Shown in pieces: positions 20,542-31,087 of a stretch of DNA of 64,000 nucleotides. Within the stretch, counting starts at the first letter, position 1, and every line of letters begins with the position of its first letter. The notes beneath the pieces are model-generated. The model did not search any database. It saw only the letters and a list, made by a program, of their open reading frames with translations, and had not been told where the DNA came from. Source of the DNA: Panicum virgatum. Taxonomy: Eukaryota; Streptophyta; Magnoliopsida; Poales; Poaceae. The position numbers were made by a program, and so were the translations under genes. The stretch lies in contig NC_053142.1 of assembly GCF_016808335.1 (NCBI RefSeq), positions 45,427,674-45,491,673 on the forward strand. The letters are read 5' to 3'.

Positions 20542-23500
20542 ATCCAAAAACCTAATTGTGTTACTAGGCTTTCGGGATCTAGCTTTGCTGCATCAATCAA
20601 ACCACCACCTTTTGATGGTTCAAATTACAAACGTTGGCAAGAGCGGCTTATACTGTGGTTAACACTATCGAGAGTGATCCATGTGAAAGAGGGTAAGCCT
20701 GAACAATTCTCTCCAGAGGAAGGGAGTGCGTTCGATGAGGCTGATATCCTCTTTCGAGGCTTGATCATTAGTGTTCTCGGTGATAACCTGGTGGATTCTT
20801 ATATCCGGCTGCCAACTGGCAAAGCATTGTGGGATGCTCTTGAGGCTCAATATGGAGTATCTGACGCCGGGAGTGAGTTGTATATCATGGAGCAGTTCCT
20901 TGAGTACAGGATGGTCGAAGACCGTTCTGTAGTGGAACAGGCTCATGAAATACATACTCTGGCAAAAGATCTCAAAGATTGCAGCAACGAGTCCCAATGT
21001 GTGTTACCCAATAAGTTTGTGGCCGGAGGTATAATCTCTAAGCTGCCACCTTCTTGGAGGGACTTTGCTACTTCTCTAAAACACAAGAGACAGGAGTTCA
21101 CAATAGATGGACTCATAGGGACTCTTGATGTTGAGGAGAAGGCGAGAGCAAAGGATATACGTGGGAAAGGAGTTGTTGGTGCTTCAAGTGCCAATCTTGT
21201 TCAGAAGAACAACTCCCACAAGAACAAGAAAAAGCCACCGCAGAACCAACCAAAGACTAAGAAGACAACCACTTTTAAGAAGAAAAAGAAGACGGGAGCT
21301 TGCTATGTGTGCGCTAGTACGGATCACTTTGCTGCAAAGTGTCCGAACCGCAAAGGCAACGACTCCGCCAACATGGTTATTAGCGAGCCTGGAGGAACTT
21401 CGGGGTACGGTAATTTATTACCTACTGTTCTTTCAGTCTTTGGTTCACCCGAGTGGTGGGTTGACACTGGTGCTAATATTCATGTTTGTGTTGATGCTTC
21501 TTTGTTCTCTTCTTACCAGACCGGCGGGACTTCCTCCTTGCTGATGGGGAACGGATCACATGCGCGTGTTCTTGGTGTTGGTACGGTAAATCTGAAGTTT
21601 ACTTCGGGGAAGACCGTGCAGCTGAAGAACGTGCAGCATGTCCCCACCATCAAGAAGAATTTAGTCAGCGGCTCTCTACTGTGTAGAGATGGTTTCAAAT
21701 TAGTCTTTGAGTCCAATAAATGTATCTTGTCTAAGTTTGGTACTTTTGTTGGAAAAGGTTATGAAAGCGGAGGCTTGTTCCGTCTTTCTTTGTCAGATGT
21801 TTGTAATAAAATTGCATACAATGTTATTAACGTTGATGAAACAAATGTTTGGCATTCGAGGCTTTGTCACGTTAATTTTGGTTGTATGATGCGCTTAGCT
21901 AATTTGAGCTTAATTCCAAAGTTCACTTTTGTCAAAAATTCTAAGTGTCATGTATGTGTTGAATCAAAACAAACTCGTAAGCCTCATAAGACCGCGGAGG
22001 CAAGGAGCTTGGCACCCTTAGAATTAATTCATTCCGATTTGTGCGAAATGAATGGAGTGTTGACAAAAGGTGGTAAAAAATATTTCATGACTTTGATTGA
22101 TGATAGTACTAGATTTTGTTACATCTATTTGTTGAAGTCAAAAGATGAAGCTTTACACTACTTTAAAATCTATAAAGCTGAAGTAGAAAACCAACTTGAG
22201 AGAAAGATCAAAAGAATTAGGTCAGATCGTGGTGGCGAGTATTTCTCAAATTTATTTACTTTATTCTGCGAGGAACATGGTATTATTCATGAAAGAACGC
22301 CTCCCTATTCACCTCAGTCAAATGGGGTTGCCGAAAGAAAGAACCGCACTCTAACGGATTTGGTTAACGCCATGTTAGATACAGCGGGACTTTCCAAGGA
22401 ATGGTGGGGTGAGGCTATATTGACTGCATGTCATGTCCTAAACCATGTTCCTACAAAGAATAAAGAGATAACTCCATTCGAGGAATTGGAGAAGAAAAGG
22501 CCAACACTGTCATACTTACGTACATGGGGTTGTTTGGCAAAAGTGAGTGTGCCAATAACCAAGAAACGTAAGCTTGGACCTAAAACTGTGGATTGTATCT
22601 TTCTAGGTTATGCTATTCACAGTGTTGGATATAGATTTTTAATAGTGAAATCTGGAGTACCTGACATGCATGTTGGTACTATAATGGAGTCCAGAGATGC
22701 TACATTTTTTGAAAATATTTTTCCCATGAGAGATGAAACAAGTTCATCTAGGCAAGAGTTCATCGAGGATGATGGCTCTGCTAAGCCGATAGAACACAAT
22801 GAACATACACTTGTAGAAAATCCTGAGGAGGATAACAATGATGCTCCGAGAAAGAGCAAGAGACAAAGGACTGTAAAGTCTTTTGGTGATGATTTCATTG
22901 TATACCTCATAGATGATACACCCAGAACCATTGAAGAGGCATATTCATCTCCTGATGCTGACTATTGGAAGGAAGCAGTAAGGAGTGAGATGGATTCTAT
23001 TATGTCTAATGGAACCTGGGAGGTCGTTGAACGTCCTTATGGATGTAAACCGGTTGGATGCAAGTGGGTGTTCAAGAAAAAGCTTAGGCCAGATGGTACT
23101 ATTGAAAAGTACAAGGCTAGGCTTGTGGCCAAGGGTTATACCCAAAAAGAAGGAGAAGATTTCTTTGACACTTATTCACCAGTTGTCCGATTGACCACAA
23201 TTCGAGTGTTACTTTCCCTGGCAGCCTCTTATGGTCTTCTCGTTCATCAGATGGACGTTAAGACGGCTTTCCTCAATGGAGAGCTAGAAGAGGAGATCTA
23301 TATGGATCAGCCGGATGGGTTTGTATCAAAGGGTCAAGAAGGAATGGTTTGTAAGTTGTTAAAATCTTTATATAGTCTCAAGCAAGCGCCTAAGCAGTGG
23401 CATGAAAAGTTTGATAGAACTTTGACCTCTGCCGGCTTTGTTGTGAACAAAGCTGACAGATGTGTGTACTATCGCTATGGTGGGGCTGAAGGAGTGATTT

Positions 23501-24462
23501 TGTGCTTGTATGTGGATGACATACTGATCTTTGGCACTAGCCTTAATGTGATTAAGGAAGTCAAAGAGTTTTTATCTCAAAATTTTGAGATGAAGGATCT
23601 GGGAGAAGCTGATGTTATCCTTAATATAAAACTGGTAAAAGAGATCAATGGTGGGGTGATTCTTACACAGTCTCACTATGTGGAGAAGGTGTTAAGTCGC
23701 TTTGGTTATAGCGACTATAAACCTGTCTCAACACCATATGATGCCAGTTTAATTCTTAGAAAGAACAAAAGGATAATGAGAGATCAGCTGAGATATTCTC
23801 AGATCATTGGTTCATTAATGTATCTAGCGAGCGCTACAAGACCTGACATCTCGTTTGCTGTAAGCAAACTGAGCCGGTTTGTTTCAAACCCGGGAGATGA
23901 TCATTGGAAGGCTCTTGAAAGAGTAATGCGCTATCTGAAGGGGACAATGAACTATGGAATTCACTACACCGGGTACCCAAGGGTACTAGAAGGTTATAGT
24001 GATTCAAATTGGATTTCTGATGCTGATGAGATAAAGGCCACAAGTGGATATGTGTTTACACTTGGTGGTGGAGCTGTTTCCTGGAAGTCTTGCAAGCAGA
24101 CCATCTTAACGAGGTCAACTATGGAAGCAGAACTCACAGCATTAGATACCGCCACTGTTGAGGCTGAGTGGCTTCGTGAGCTCCTTATGGACTTGCCGAT
24201 AGTTGAAAAACCGTTACCGGCAATCCTAATGAACTGTGACAATCAAACGGTAATTGTCAAGGTGAATAGTTCAAATGATAACATGAAGTCATCTAGACAT
24301 GTGAAAAGGCGGTTGAAATCTGTCAGAAAATTGAGAAACTCCGAAGTTATAGCCCTGGACTATGTTCAGACGGCTAAAAATCTGGCAGATCAGTTTACAA
24401 AGGGTCTTTCACGAAATATGATAGACAATGCATCTATGGAATTGGGCTTGAGACCCACGTGA
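20317..24462 (+). CDS. Copia Gag-Pol polyprotein (1381 codons, no internal stop)
   Basis: The frame encodes the structural and replication proteins of the element. Recognisable parts are: a UBN2/Gag region ('[12 protein letters not shown]' near residue 95), a CCHC knuckle (CX2CX4HX4C from Cys329), aspartic protease with DTGA (Asp383), integrase with HHCC and DDE elements ('SDRGGEY', '[11 protein letters not shown]'), RT with YVDD near residue 1065, and RNase H ending near '[10 protein letters not shown]'. The first 75 codons lie within the 5' LTR. Codons 21-84 are hydrophobic and AT-rich and behave like a 192-nt in-frame intron (20376-20567). The start at 20317 is chosen because no Met occurs between the LTR and the Gag domain. 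Confidence 0.9.
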   Translation: MSIPAGNGATGASGTGPALGYLLNLLWFNSLFMLFSENNMNTCTYLVHTLSLIYIMKLILIFGIKIYRKLPRYLTIQKPNCVTRLSGSSFAASIKPPPFDGSNYKRWQERLILWLTLSRVIHVKEGKPEQFSPEEGSAFDEADILFRGLIISVLGDNLVDSYIRLPTGKALWDALEAQYGVSDAGSELYIMEQFLEYRMVEDRSVVEQAHEIHTLAKDLKDCSNESQCVLPNKFVAGGIISKLPPSWRDFATSLKHKRQEFTIDGLIGTLDVEEKARAKDIRGKGVVGASSANLVQKNNSHKNKKKPPQNQPKTKKTTTFKKKKKTGACYVCASTDHFAAKCPNRKGNDSANMVISEPGGTSGYGNLLPTVLSVFGSPEWWVDTGANIHVCVDASLFSSYQTGGTSSLLMGNGSHARVLGVGTVNLKFTSGKTVQLKNVQHVPTIKKNLVSGSLLCRDGFKLVFESNKCILSKFGTFVGKGYESGGLFRLSLSDVCNKIAYNVINVDETNVWHSRLCHVNFGCMMRLANLSLIPKFTFVKNSKCHVCVESKQTRKPHKTAEARSLAPLELIHSDLCEMNGVLTKGGKKYFMTLIDDSTRFCYIYLLKSKDEALHYFKIYKAEVENQLERKIKRIRSDRGGEYFSNLFTLFCEEHGIIHERTPPYSPQSNGVAERKNRTLTDLVNAMLDTAGLSKEWWGEAILTACHVLNHVPTKNKEITPFEELEKKRPTLSYLRTWGCLAKVSVPITKKRKLGPKTVDCIFLGYAIHSVGYRFLIVKSGVPDMHVGTIMESRDATFFENIFPMRDETSSSRQEFIEDDGSAKPIEHNEHTLVENPEEDNNDAPRKSKRQRTVKSFGDDFIVYLIDDTPRTIEEAYSSPDADYWKEAVRSEMDSIMSNGTWEVVERPYGCKPVGCKWVFKKKLRPDGTIEKYKARLVAKGYTQKEGEDFFDTYSPVVRLTTIRVLLSLAASYGLLVHQMDVKTAFLNGELEEEIYMDQPDGFVSKGQEGMVCKLLKSLYSLKQAPKQWHEKFDRTLTSAGFVVNKADRCVYYRYGGAEGVILCLYVDDILIFGTSLNVIKEVKEFLSQNFEMKDLGEADVILNIKLVKEINGGVILTQSHYVEKVLSRFGYSDYKPVSTPYDASLILRKNKRIMRDQLRYSQIIGSLMYLASATRPDISFAVSKLSRFVSNPGDDHWKALERVMRYLKGTMNYGIHYTGYPRVLEGYSDSNWISDADEIKATSGYVFTLGGGAVSWKSCKQTILTRSTMEAELTALDTATVEAEWLRELLMDLPIVEKPLPAILMNCDNQTVIVKVNSSNDNMKSSRHVKRRLKSVRKLRNSEVIALDYVQTAKNLADQFTKGLSRNMIDNASMELGLRPT
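20376..20567 (+). other. Candidate intron spanning the copia LTR/internal boundary
   Basis: GTACTTAC follows codons for 'GPALG' and TTACTAG precedes the Gag-like 'LSGSSFAAS'. The 192-nt segment is strongly AT-rich, unlike both flanks, and its length keeps the frame. Removal would join the LTR-encoded start to Gag and delete the LTR end. It is inferred; no transcript evidence is available here. Confidence 0.45.
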
Positions 24463-25015
24463 GTCATTCTATAGTGGAAACCTGTCCTATGTGATCGGAG
24501 ATCCCGTGAATTAGGATGGTGAAACAAACTAAAGTCTGACTGTGAGAAGAGAACCTTTGTGAAAAGGGCTCATTCCGTGTATAAGGTGCATTTCTCTTCT
24601 AATCTGTATGGCAGGTTGGTCTATACCTTAATGTGTGCCAGGTGGTTTCTTTTAAACAAATGAGTTGTTTTCTTGAAACAAAGATGTTGTCCTACAAAAC
24701 ATCTGAAAGGAACACACCTATATGAGTTTGACCACTGGTCATGGTCTATGAGAATTGGGTATTCTCTAGAAACTCATGAAGGGTCTGGAGTATGACTTAT
24801 AAGCTCCAAACCGCGGGGATGCTTTTGCAGCCTAGTACCAGTGTAGGGCTCTGGTCAAACTTGTTTGCACAAAACTGGCAATTCAAGGCATAGTCCATTG
24901 CACAGTTGTGAATAAGTGTAGCTTTTGTCCTAGATGGAAGTTCAACTTAACAGTCTCTGTCGAATACTGGTATATCAATGAGGGAATGAGGGTATTTCTA
25001 GTGTGGCTTGAATTT
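24463..25015 (+). other. Copia 3' untranslated region
   Basis: It lies between the Pol stop and the polypurine tract and has no coding capacity or recognised motif. Confidence 0.6.
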
Positions 25016-25027
25016 CTTGGTGGGGAT
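25016..25027 (+). other. Copia polypurine tract
   Basis: CTTGGTGGGGAT immediately precedes the right LTR, where plus-strand priming occurs in copia elements. Confidence 0.6.
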
Positions 25028-26121
25028 TATTGGAGTTCTAAAGCATTAAAAGAATTTAAAGCCCACTATTAATGCTAGGGAATCAATGCTTAATTCCGTA
25101 CCGGGAATTGAGAAGGATCTCAACCGACTTAAAAGGTGGACTTCGTGTACACCACTTGTGAAGCCGGTAAGAGGAGAACGGTGAACCACATGCGCGCGCT
25201 CGCTCGCCTCGCCGGGCCGTGGCCGTGGCCGAGGCGAGGCGAGGCGAGGCGGTGCGGTGCGCGTGCGCGTGCGCGGCCGGACGTGACGTGCAGGTGCCGG
25301 TGCGGTGCAGTGCGACGTGATGTGCTGAGATGAGAAGGATGTTTTGCAGTAAAGAGTATTAAAACAGAGGGTTAATGTCGTCACTAATGACCGGACATTG
25401 AAGGCTCTTTACGACGTCCAGGTTCGTTGAACCTGAGGCACATTAACTGCCGCTCATCAAAGCCATTCATGACGTCCAGGTTCGTTGAACCTGAGGCATA
25501 TCGTGCCTATATAAACCAGCACCCTCTCCTCTCATCCTCACTCATCTCAAGCACTCATCCAGGTACTCCTCTTCAGGAGACCTCTCCTCTTCTCCCTCAG
25601 CTGCTTTCTGCCTTCCCCACCGCTAGCACTGCGCGCACAGGTCTAGCGAGAGCAGGGCCTCCGGAACCTCTGCTCGCTGAAGGTCCTGCACGGGACGCGG
25701 GCAATTAGGTTTTTGGGGAGCGTCTTGACGCGACTGCTCGCTCCCTGAATGACTCCTTCGTCTACTTCTCGGCGTAACCGCTCGTGCGAACGACTACTTT
25801 GTCTACTTTCCGGCGTAACCGTTCGTGGGACTGCACTGCGAACATCTTCCTGCATCGACATAGTTCGGCTACTTCGAGCAAGACCAGTCGAATAGCATGT
25901 CTATTCCAGCTGGTAACGGCGCAACCGGTGCCTCCGGCACTGGTCCCGCCTTGGGGTACTTACTAAACCTACTCTGGTTTAATTCTTTGTTCATGCTTAT
26001 TAGTGAGAATAACATGAACACATGCACATATCTTGTACACACATTATCACTCATCTATATCATGAAATTGATATTAATATTTGGAATTAAAATATATCGA
26101 AAATTGCCTAGATATCTAACA
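25028..26121 (+). repeat. 3' LTR of the copia element
   Basis: It begins TATTGGAG instead of the TGTTGGAG of the 5' LTR and lacks the palindromic 19 bases after position 8. It has fewer GAGGC units and a longer GAACATCT-containing insert near 25840. It ends CTAACA followed by GGAGG. Confidence 0.92.
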
Positions 26122-26126
26122 GGAGG

Positions 26127-26717
26127 CCACTGATTTGATTTCCTTTTTTTGTCAGATGATATGGAGAAGCACTGCAGAGTCGACGAGCTGGACGGTGGCA
26201 TGCAAGCTAAGGATGCAGCATACTCAAAGAGCATCCAGGCGAACGGAGCTCATGCGGCAGCGGCACCGAGTCCAGCAAGAAGTTGCGGCATGGAGGGGTT
26301 GCTTTTTTCTTTCTTTCTTTTTCTTATCACCTTGATCCTCCTGATCTGTAGACCTCATGGTGTTTGAACTCGTGGACTTGTTGATGGTGGCTGTAATTTT
26401 AGACCTGCTGCAAGCAGCTAATATGAGTAATATCAATATGTTGGTGGATATTAGCTAAAATGAAATACCATTTTGCATATTGTTCGTGCTATGTGATATA
26501 AATATAATTCAAATTTGGATTTATATTTCAAATTTGAATTCAAAAAACTCATTCAAATTCAAGCATGGCGCAATATTTTAAATGCTTGTTGCTGCTTCTA
26601 TGGGTTCCCTAGGAAAGTGCAAACCTAGGGAAATAATCTTTACATGTAGGATATGCTCCTATGTCAAATAGTTCCCTAGAAGTCTGATTTCCTAGGGAAA
26701 GTTTCTTTCCCTGGCTA
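26127..26717. other. CACTA interior segment right of the copia insertion
   Basis: At 26150-26300 a stretch starting after a TTTTTTTGTCAG acceptor-like sequence reads as an exon-like, GC-richer block without a recognised domain; it may be a captured gene fragment. The remainder is AT-rich with CACTA subterminal motifs. Confidence 0.4.
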
Positions 26718-27112
26718 TGTTTAGATCCGTAAAATGGTGGTAAAAAGAGTCACATCGGACATTGTAGCACACTGTAACACTTTTCATTTATTTGTGGTAA
26801 TTGTTGTTCTATCATGACCTAACTAAGCTCAAAAGATTCGTCTCGTCGTGTACATCAAAACTATACAATTAGTTTTTTTTTATTTACCTACATTTAATGC
26901 TCCATGCATAAGGCAAAAGATTTGATGTGATAGGTGAATAGTGAAATTTGGAGAGATAAATTTTAGAACTAAACACAACTCCTATGATTTTGGTCAGCAA
27001 GCGTAGGGCAATATTCCTTTCCCGTCAAATTTGGCCCTACGAATCTTTCCCCGTGAAAATTCCTAGGGAAACTGTTTCCCTACGGTTTTCTCACCTTTCC
27101 CTAGGATCTGGA
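26600..27112. repeat. Right subterminal repeats of the CACTA element
   Basis: Variants of TTCCCTAGG / CCTAGGGAAA occur near 26605, 26624, 26664, 26690, 26706, 27062, 27075 and 27100, in both orientations. The motif is the same as at the left end, which supports assigning both ends to one element. Confidence 0.65.
26718..26976. mobile_element. MITE-like element inside the CACTA right arm
   Basis: The ends TGTTTAGATCCGTAAAA and TTTTAGAACTAAACAC are imperfect inverted repeats. The interior contains AAAAGATTCGTCTCGTCGTGT and TTTAATGCTCCATGCAT, segments I recognise from a very common MITE family of panicoid grasses. Superfamily and target duplication are not certain. Confidence 0.5.
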
Positions 27113-27146
27113 GTTGTAGGTAAACTTGCCGTTTCCAGTAGTGTTT

Positions 27147-27566
27147 GACGTCTCCATGGTCGACTTCCTGCAAGGGATGTACTCGGGGATAACCTGGCTG
27201 GTGGAGTCTGATGATCAGCTCTTCCTGGTCTGCGTCTGCTTTGTCGGCTTTGACGCGGGTAGCATTGGTGCCATCAATGCGTATCGGATGGATTTCTCTG
27301 CGGAAGCCTGGTGCAGGGTGCACGACATTGGGGATGCTGTGATCCTCTTGGAGAATACGAACATGGCAGCATCCTGCCCAGCAAGTCCCCTAGGGCTCAA
27401 AGCGAATCAGATCTACTTCATGAATAACTTCGTGGCAGATGATGCGGATCTGTGCATCTTTGACATAGAATGGGAGATGAAGGAGATTACTCGGGTCCAC
27501 CAACGTGATGATTTGCTTATCTACCGCAAACCTTTCTGGGTTCTACCACCTTATATTACTAGTTGA
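27147..27566 (+). pseudogene. DUF295-type protein gene, 3' part (last 139 codons)
   Basis: Directly after the CACTA end and its duplicated TTT, the reading frame of the 5' part resumes in phase: 684 nt plus 420 nt gives one frame of 367 codons plus stop. The segment has the C-terminal signature of DUF295 proteins, namely an 'NQIYFMNN' strand, 'CIFDIEWEMKEI' and a terminal PFWVLPP motif. There are no stop codons or frameshifts, so little decay followed the insertion. Without excision or splicing of 18.6 kb, this half has no start context of its own. Confidence 0.78.
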
Positions 27567-28727
27567 ATATTCATTCTATTTTGTTGCGGGGAAAAAGATA
27601 TATAGTTATCTCTTTTCTTTATTACATATTAGCTAGAAGAAACGGTCCCTGCCTTGTGCATCACTAGAATGTTTTGAGATGAAAGATTATATATATGAAC
27701 AAAAAACATTAGCTATTCTTTACCTACAAAAACTAATAGTAAAATTATGTCTTTGACTTTTTCTTAATTGGAGTAAACTTTTTCCCTATAGGATATAGGA
27801 GTAGATTCTGCAGTTTTAATTTAGTGTAGTCTCTTCTCCTCTCCCCCTCTTCTGTCAAAGTTCCCCTCTTGGAACTTTCCTTTATAATTACCCACAATGT
27901 AAACTGTTTCCTTTGGCAACAAAGTTCAGGGAACCCCCGGCCGGGTTGCCATAGTTTTTCTCAAAACAAAAAAAGAAACGTTTCGGAGATAGTTTTCTTC
28001 TCATTTGTTGACTAGAGAGGGAGTAAATTAGCCGTATATATGCTACTGAAAACGGAATGAATTGGCACATGAGCACAAACGCGGTCCGTTGGTGGAAAAG
28101 AGGACAAAGGGAGAACCAATCAAGATCCGGATAAAACCTAATAATACAATAAAGAATTTTGAAAACCACTATAGTCGCCCGTCTAATAGAACGAATCCAT
28201 CAAATCATTGATGAAAAATCGGTGAGGGGGAACCAGTATGAGGGCATTCAAGCAAGCAGCATACCAGAGTTGAAAAATACAGGACAATTGAATTCTAGCC
28301 GCCACAGAAAATAAAAGGAAAAAGTCTATATCACCCCATCTATAGGGGTGACTACATAACCCCCAACCTATGAAACGGTTTATATCACCTCCTGAACTTT
28401 CTAAAACCGGTCAAATTACCCCTTAAAGCAGTTTTAAAAAATCATAGTAAATCTCAAAAAATCATAAAATGGAAAATCTAATTGTGTTAGACTCCAAATA
28501 ATTAGATCTACACAGTGAACATATAATATGACGTTTCTCTTTCAGTACTTGTCAACTCACGGTTCTCTATGCTGACACTCTTCTCATATTCTTGGGGGTG
28601 ACGCTGACATCTGAAGCTCTCGGCCATAAAATCCCTTCAACCTCCTGCCAAAAACTTCCAAAGGAGAAAAGTCTTATGTACAGGTATACATTGTCATGGC
28701 TACAGAGTAACAGAGCTCAACAAAGCA
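27567..28727. other. Intergenic between the DUF295 remnant and the PR-10 genes
   Basis: It is mostly AT-rich and no gene was seen. It holds the presumed 3' UTR of the DUF295 gene, a MULE-TIR-like stretch at 28320-28450 and the presumed promoter of the PR-10-like gene. A clear TATA box could not be chosen with confidence. Confidence 0.5.
28320..28450. repeat. Solo MULE-TIR-like sequence
   Basis: The phrases 'AAAAGTCTATATCACCCC', 'TATATCACCTCCTGAACTTT' and 'CCGGTCAAATTACCCCTTA' in series resemble the repeated TIR text of cereal MULEs. No inverted partner or target duplication is visible nearby, so it is at most a relic. Confidence 0.3.
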
Positions 28728-29291
28728 ATGGAAGGGACCCTTTGCCACGAGTTTGAGACTGGACTCCCTGCTGCCGAGGTATGGGAGGTCTATGGAGGCC
28801 TCCTTGTTGGGGATTTGATCCCTCAATTGCTTCCTGAAGTGTTCTCGAAGGTTGAGCTTGTAGAGGGAGATGGTGGAGTTGGAACAGTCCTGCTTGTCAC
28901 CTTCCCTCCAGGTTAGAACCTGAACACATGAGCTTCTGCGAGGTAAGATGTGATCTCAGCTCCAACTAATTTTCTTTTTTGGTGATTTATTTTGCTAGGA
29001 ACTCTGGGATCACAAACTTTCAAAGAAAAGTTCATCAAGGTCGATAACGAAAACTACGTCAAAGAAGTACTTGTAACTGAAGGGGGCTTTCTAGATCATG
29101 GATTTCAGAAATACTTGGTACGAATCGAGATTATAGGAAAAGAAGAGAAGACATCGATAATAAGATCAACAATTGAATACGAAGTTCATCATGAGCATGC
29201 AAACAACCCCCCTGTTGTAAGTACCAGTGGTTTAGCTACTATTGCTGAGTCCATCACAAAACACATCATGGAGCAGAAGGGTCTTGAGTAA
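28728..29291 (+). CDS. PR-10/Bet v 1-like (norcoclaurine synthase-like) protein
   Basis: Exon 1 is 28728-28911 and exon 2 is 28999-29291; the 87-nt intron has GT-AG borders and interrupts a Gly codon in the phase usual for PR-10 genes. The product has 158 residues, the family's normal length. It shows the Gly-rich loop EGDGGVGTV near residues 45-53 and the C-terminal helix 'IAESITKHIMEQ'. These small cytosolic proteins bind hydrophobic ligands; related plant proteins include norcoclaurine synthases and major latex proteins, but the ligand cannot be read from sequence. The start follows alignment with the second copy; upstream in-frame sequence gives no better ATG. A damaged tandem copy begins 32 bp downstream. 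Confidence 0.85.
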
Positions 29292-29323
29292 GCCAAGTAA
29301 TTAACTCTAGAAAGAAAAGGACC

Positions 29324-29940
29324 ATGTCTTCAATAAGCGAAGCAATGAAAGGGAGCCTTTGCCAAGAATATGAGACCGAGTTCCCAGCTGCCGATGTGTG
29401 GGAGGTCTATGGAGGCCTTCTTGCCGGGCAGTTATTACTTCCCCAATTAGTTCCTGAAGTGTATTCAAAGGTTGAACTTGTAGAGGGAGATGGTGGTGTT
29501 GGAACAGTGTTGCTTGTCTCCTTTCCTCCTGGTTAGAACTTGAACATATGAGCTTCTGTGAGGTATGATTTGATCTCAGCACCAACTAATTTCTTTTGAT
29601 GATTCATTTTGCTAGGAACTCGGGGAATTTTGCTTTCAAAAAAGTCTATCAAGATTTATAATGAAAACTACATCAAGGAGGTACTAATAATTAAAGGAGG
29701 CTTTCTAGATCATGGTTTTAAAAATTATTTGATATGAATAGAGATTATAGGAAAAGAAGAGAAGACATCTCTATAATAAGATCAAGTATCGAGCTAGCAA
29801 GTATGAAGTTGATGATGAGAACAAAAACAATCCTCCTGTTGCCAATATCACAAAGTATATCAAGGGACAAGGGGAAGAGAGTGCAGCTCTGGGATAACTT
29901 CCAGAAGAATAAGGATCCAACTGAATTGAGGTGTCAAAAA
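29324..29940 (+). pseudogene. Second PR-10-like copy, inactivated
   Basis: Exon 1 (29324-29531) is open, with the same EGDGGVGTV loop and an intron at the same place (29532-29615, GT-AG). In exon 2 the frame matches the first copy until TGA at 29735-29737, where the first copy has CGA. Beyond that, near 29770, additional bases shift the frame and further stops follow. Sequence similarity to copy 1 continues to roughly 29870. It is a tandem duplicate that lost function; the intact first exon suggests the loss is fairly recent. Confidence 0.82.
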
Positions 29941-30107
29941 TAAGTTGGAGCAAACTTCCACCTACTTTTTTTTTAGATTACACAGTACAACTCAACGCAC
30001 GCACACTCACCCCTAAAAACACACATATGCATATCCTACCTCTATGAGCATCTTCGAAGACTGAGCTGGCGAACCCTTGAGATTGATGAAGTCACGACCG
30101 CAGGTGC

Positions 30108-30525
30108 TGTCGGTGTTTTACCGTCGGGTTCTCCGAGGGGTATTCCGAGGAGAGTGGATATGAGTAGGGACTCGCCGAGATCAGAATGCGATGGTGCAAG
30201 GAACACAAAGATTTAGACAGGTTCAGGCCGCCGGAGCATAATACGCTACGTCCTGTATGGTGGTTTGTATTCCCTCTGGTATTGTTCGATGTTTTGAAGG
30301 GGTCCCTGTTCGCCCTTATATAGTATGGGGAAACATGGTTACATGGAAAGTCCTAGCCGAGTACGTTTAGAGCCCTACTCCGAGTGGGTCGGGTAGTTTT
30401 CTTGTACTTAGGCTAGTTCTACTGCTGTACGAGTAGTTACAGTAGAGGTAGGGCGTACTCATGTAGTACTCCCTACTCTAGAATATTCCACGTCCGTGAG
30501 CAGTCCTGCTGTCTCGGGTCTGACA
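30108..30525 (-). repeat. 3' LTR (element orientation) of the minus-strand Tat element
   Basis: It is the direct repeat of 41148-41565. A TATATAAG box on the minus strand lies at about 30324-30317. Confidence 0.9.
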
Positions 30526-30540
30526 AGCCCCCGAGCTCTT
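30526..30540 (-). other. Polypurine tract of the minus-strand Tat element
   Basis: On the minus strand AAGAGCTCGGGGGCT directly precedes the LTR, matching the AG-plus-GGGGGCT form seen in the non-autonomous element at 17133-17149. Confidence 0.6.
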
Positions 30541-31087
30541 CGTAGTCGAGTCCTACAGGCGTCGAGTGCTTCTGATGACGATCATCGAGTGCTTTCAGAT
30601 GCTTCTTGATTCCGTTGCTCAGGCTTGTAATCTTTCGAGCTCTTCGAGTATTCTTCCGAGTGCTTCTCTGGCTGCATCGAGGCTATGAGGTGCTCTAGCC
30701 CCGAATTTTTTCTTCTGATATGGTGCGCGATGTACTCGTGCTCCATATGGAGTAGCACCCCGAGCCTTACGTTGAACCGATGTATCAGGCTGAGGGTCAT
30801 TTCTGCCTTCGGGTCTGTTTTTGAAAAAAGATCGGTGTTTATGACACTTGTCTCATAGCCCCCGAGCCTTGACTTAAAATCCCTCAATTTAGGGTTAAGG
30901 TTCCCAAACCGAGGCGCTCTTTGTGACCTTTGGTTTTCTTGGTATTCCCAGAAATGCCATTGTCCTGTTTATTTAATGGCAGAGATCCGATCTGAGTTTT
31001 CATCTTCTCTTGCCTGTGGCTATTTCTTTAACGTTCTGTGTTAGGCTTCGTCTTCTATCTTTCTTTGATTTCTCAGCCCCCGAGCTT

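Larger units (their letters stand above)
19429..26121 (+). mobile_element. Ty1/copia LTR retrotransposon, near-intact
   Basis: LTRs at 19429-20541 and 25028-26121 end in the same TATCTAACA sequence, and the element is flanked by the 5-bp duplication GGAGG (19424-19428, 26122-26126). The internal region carries one uninterrupted Gag-Pol frame with the copia order protease, integrase, RT, RNase H. LTRs differ at about a dozen sites plus a few indels, so insertion was recent. It lies in the CACTA element. It could still be autonomous, although the 3' LTR terminus is altered. Confidence 0.93.
8543..27143. mobile_element. CACTA (En/Spm-type) DNA transposon with nested insertions
   Basis: Both ends carry CACTACTGGAA in inverted orientation (8543-8553 and complement of 27133-27143) and are flanked by the 3-bp duplication TTT (8540-8542, 27144-27146), the hallmark of CACTA elements. 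Subterminal TTTCCCTAG-like motifs crowd both ends. Its own sequence is only about 2.9 kb (8543-8663, 18649/18659-19428, 26122-27143 plus the MULE remnant); the rest is nested insertions. No TNPD/TNPA-like transposase is visible, so it was non-autonomous. It interrupts the DUF295 coding sequence. Confidence 0.88.

Noticed and set aside
24463..25027. Additional copia ORF after Pol (envelope-like)
   Set aside because: No open frame of useful length is present between the Pol stop and the polypurine tract.
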